NCBI GenBank assembly: GCA_013619155.1
Contig: JABXKT010000017.1
Coordinates: 1-33,763 of the forward strand
Length of the DNA: 33,763 nucleotides
Direction: 5' to 3'
From: Desulfobacteraceae bacterium
GTDB lineage: Bacteria > Desulfobacterota > Desulfobacteria > Desulfobacterales > Desulfolunaceae
Shown: one piece after another, positions 33,156 to 33,763 of the stretch
How positions within the stretch are numbered: the stretch's first letter is position 1
Layout: every line of letters starts with the position of its first letter
The notes under the pieces: generated by a model
Database searches by the model: none
Seen by the model: the letters and a program-made list of their open reading frames with translations, nothing else
What the model was told of the DNA's origin: nothing
Made by a program: the position numbers and the translations under genes

Positions 33156-33287
33156 CCCCCTTCCATCGTCGCGACATTCATGGGGAACTCAATGGGGAGT
33201 GGGGCAAAACAATCCAGACCTTGCCCCTCAAAAAAGGGGGTGGTAGGATTACCATTTTTCCGTATCCCAAATTTAAGGATTCCCCCC

Positions 33288-33763
33288 ATGATCATGCGTA
33301 TCATCCTCCTCCTGGCCCTGGCTCTCCCCTTGTCTCCAGCCCACGCCGATCCCTGGAAACGGACCCTTGCCATGGCAGAGAACGAGACCGTCTACTTCAA
33401 CGCCTGGGGCGGTAGCAAAGAGATCAACGACTACATTCGATGGGTGGGGCGGGAGGTCCAGAAACGCCACGGAATACGGCTCGTCCACGTCAAGGTCGCC
33501 GACATCTCCTCGGTGGTGAGCCGTATTCTGGCCGAAAAAATAGCCCAAAAAAACGAGGGCGGCTCCGTAGATATGGTGTGGATAAACGGCGAGAACTTCA
33601 AGGCGATGAAAGAGGCGAACCTCTTATACGGCCCCTTTACCCAGGCGCTGCCCGGTTTTCACCGCCTAAACAGCCAGGCCCTGCAGATGGACAGGGACTT
33701 CACCGTCCCCGTGGAGGGACTCGAGGCGCCCTGGGGAGTCGGCCAGCTCAACTTCATCTACGA
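33288..33763 (+). CDS. YnjB-like ABC substrate-binding protein (partial, cut by window end)
   Basis: Incomplete gene running off the right edge. ATG 33288 (or ATG 33294, two codons later) has AAGGA about 8 nt upstream. The first about 20 codons encode a signal peptide (MIMRIILLLALALPLSPAHA). The mature start includes ETVYFNAWGGSKEINDYIRW, GREVQKRHGIRLVHVKVAD, VDMVWINGENFKAMKEANLL and VEGLEAPWGVGQLNF. This pattern matches the E. coli YnjB type of extracellular binding protein, part of an uncharacterised ABC importer; permease and ATPase genes would be expected just past the window. Translation was done by hand from the sequence. Confidence 0.82.
   Translation, partial: MIMRIILLLALALPLSPAHADPWKRTLAMAENETVYFNAWGGSKEINDYIRWVGREVQKRHGIRLVHVKVADISSVVSRILAEKIAQKNEGGSVDMVWINGENFKAMKEANLLYGPFTQALPGFHRLNSQALQMDRDFTVPVEGLEAPWGVGQLNFIY

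Overview
This is a GC-rich bacterial window with dense, short-spaced genes on both strands. It looks like a motile, anaerobic Desulfobacterota-type (deltaproteobacterial) chromosome. That is an inference from gene content: four different methyl-accepting chemotaxis proteins (MCPs), two DUF2284 metal-binding proteins, a sigma54-dependent regulator, an enlarged YeiH-type exporter, a stand-alone GltD-like iron-sulfur flavoprotein, and intergenic repeats bounded by CCTCCGGCGGCC. I see no tRNA, rRNA, CRISPR array, transposase or prophage.

Layout. 1-1.8 kb: amino-acid ABC binding protein and permease, with no ATPase. 1.8-9.3 kb: two MCPs on the minus strand around an iron alcohol dehydrogenase, a composite intergenic repeat and a YciI-like protein, then an alpha/beta hydrolase. 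9.5-15.5 kb: GltD-like oxidoreductase, an MCP with a good sigma28 promoter, a short PhnA-domain protein, and a fourth MCP. 15.8-21.6 kb: Crp/Fnr regulator, a sulfatase-like enzyme with Thr at the usual Cys/Ser position, a CPHC thioredoxin-like protein, a thioredoxin-reductase-like flavoprotein and a DASS/SLC13-type anion transporter; the last two genes overlap by 4 bp. 22.1-24.9 kb: a DMT permease converging on a second amino-acid ABC unit (ATPase plus binding protein, no permease). 25.3-29.1 kb: a sigma54 activator whose receiver has Gly in place of the phosphoacceptor Asp, two palindromes 20 bp apart, a near-consensus sigma54 promoter, a YeiH-like transporter with a long extra N-terminal region, and a small membrane protein. 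29.3-33.8 kb: a Cache-GGDEF cyclase, two tandem DUF2284 paralogues and the start of a YnjB-like binding protein that runs off the window.

The two strongest candidates for something new are (a) the apparently self-contained sigma54 circuit at 25.3-29.1 kb and (b) the sulfatase-like/redox/anion-transporter group at 15.8-21.6 kb. A third is a family of about 130-bp intergenic elements, two copies of which share a 16-bp central stem whose sequence differs by compensatory changes.

Many starts were moved inward from the longest open frame because a clear ribosome binding site sits before an internal ATG, GTG or TTG; reasons are given per gene. All functions are assigned by reading motifs; no database search was run.
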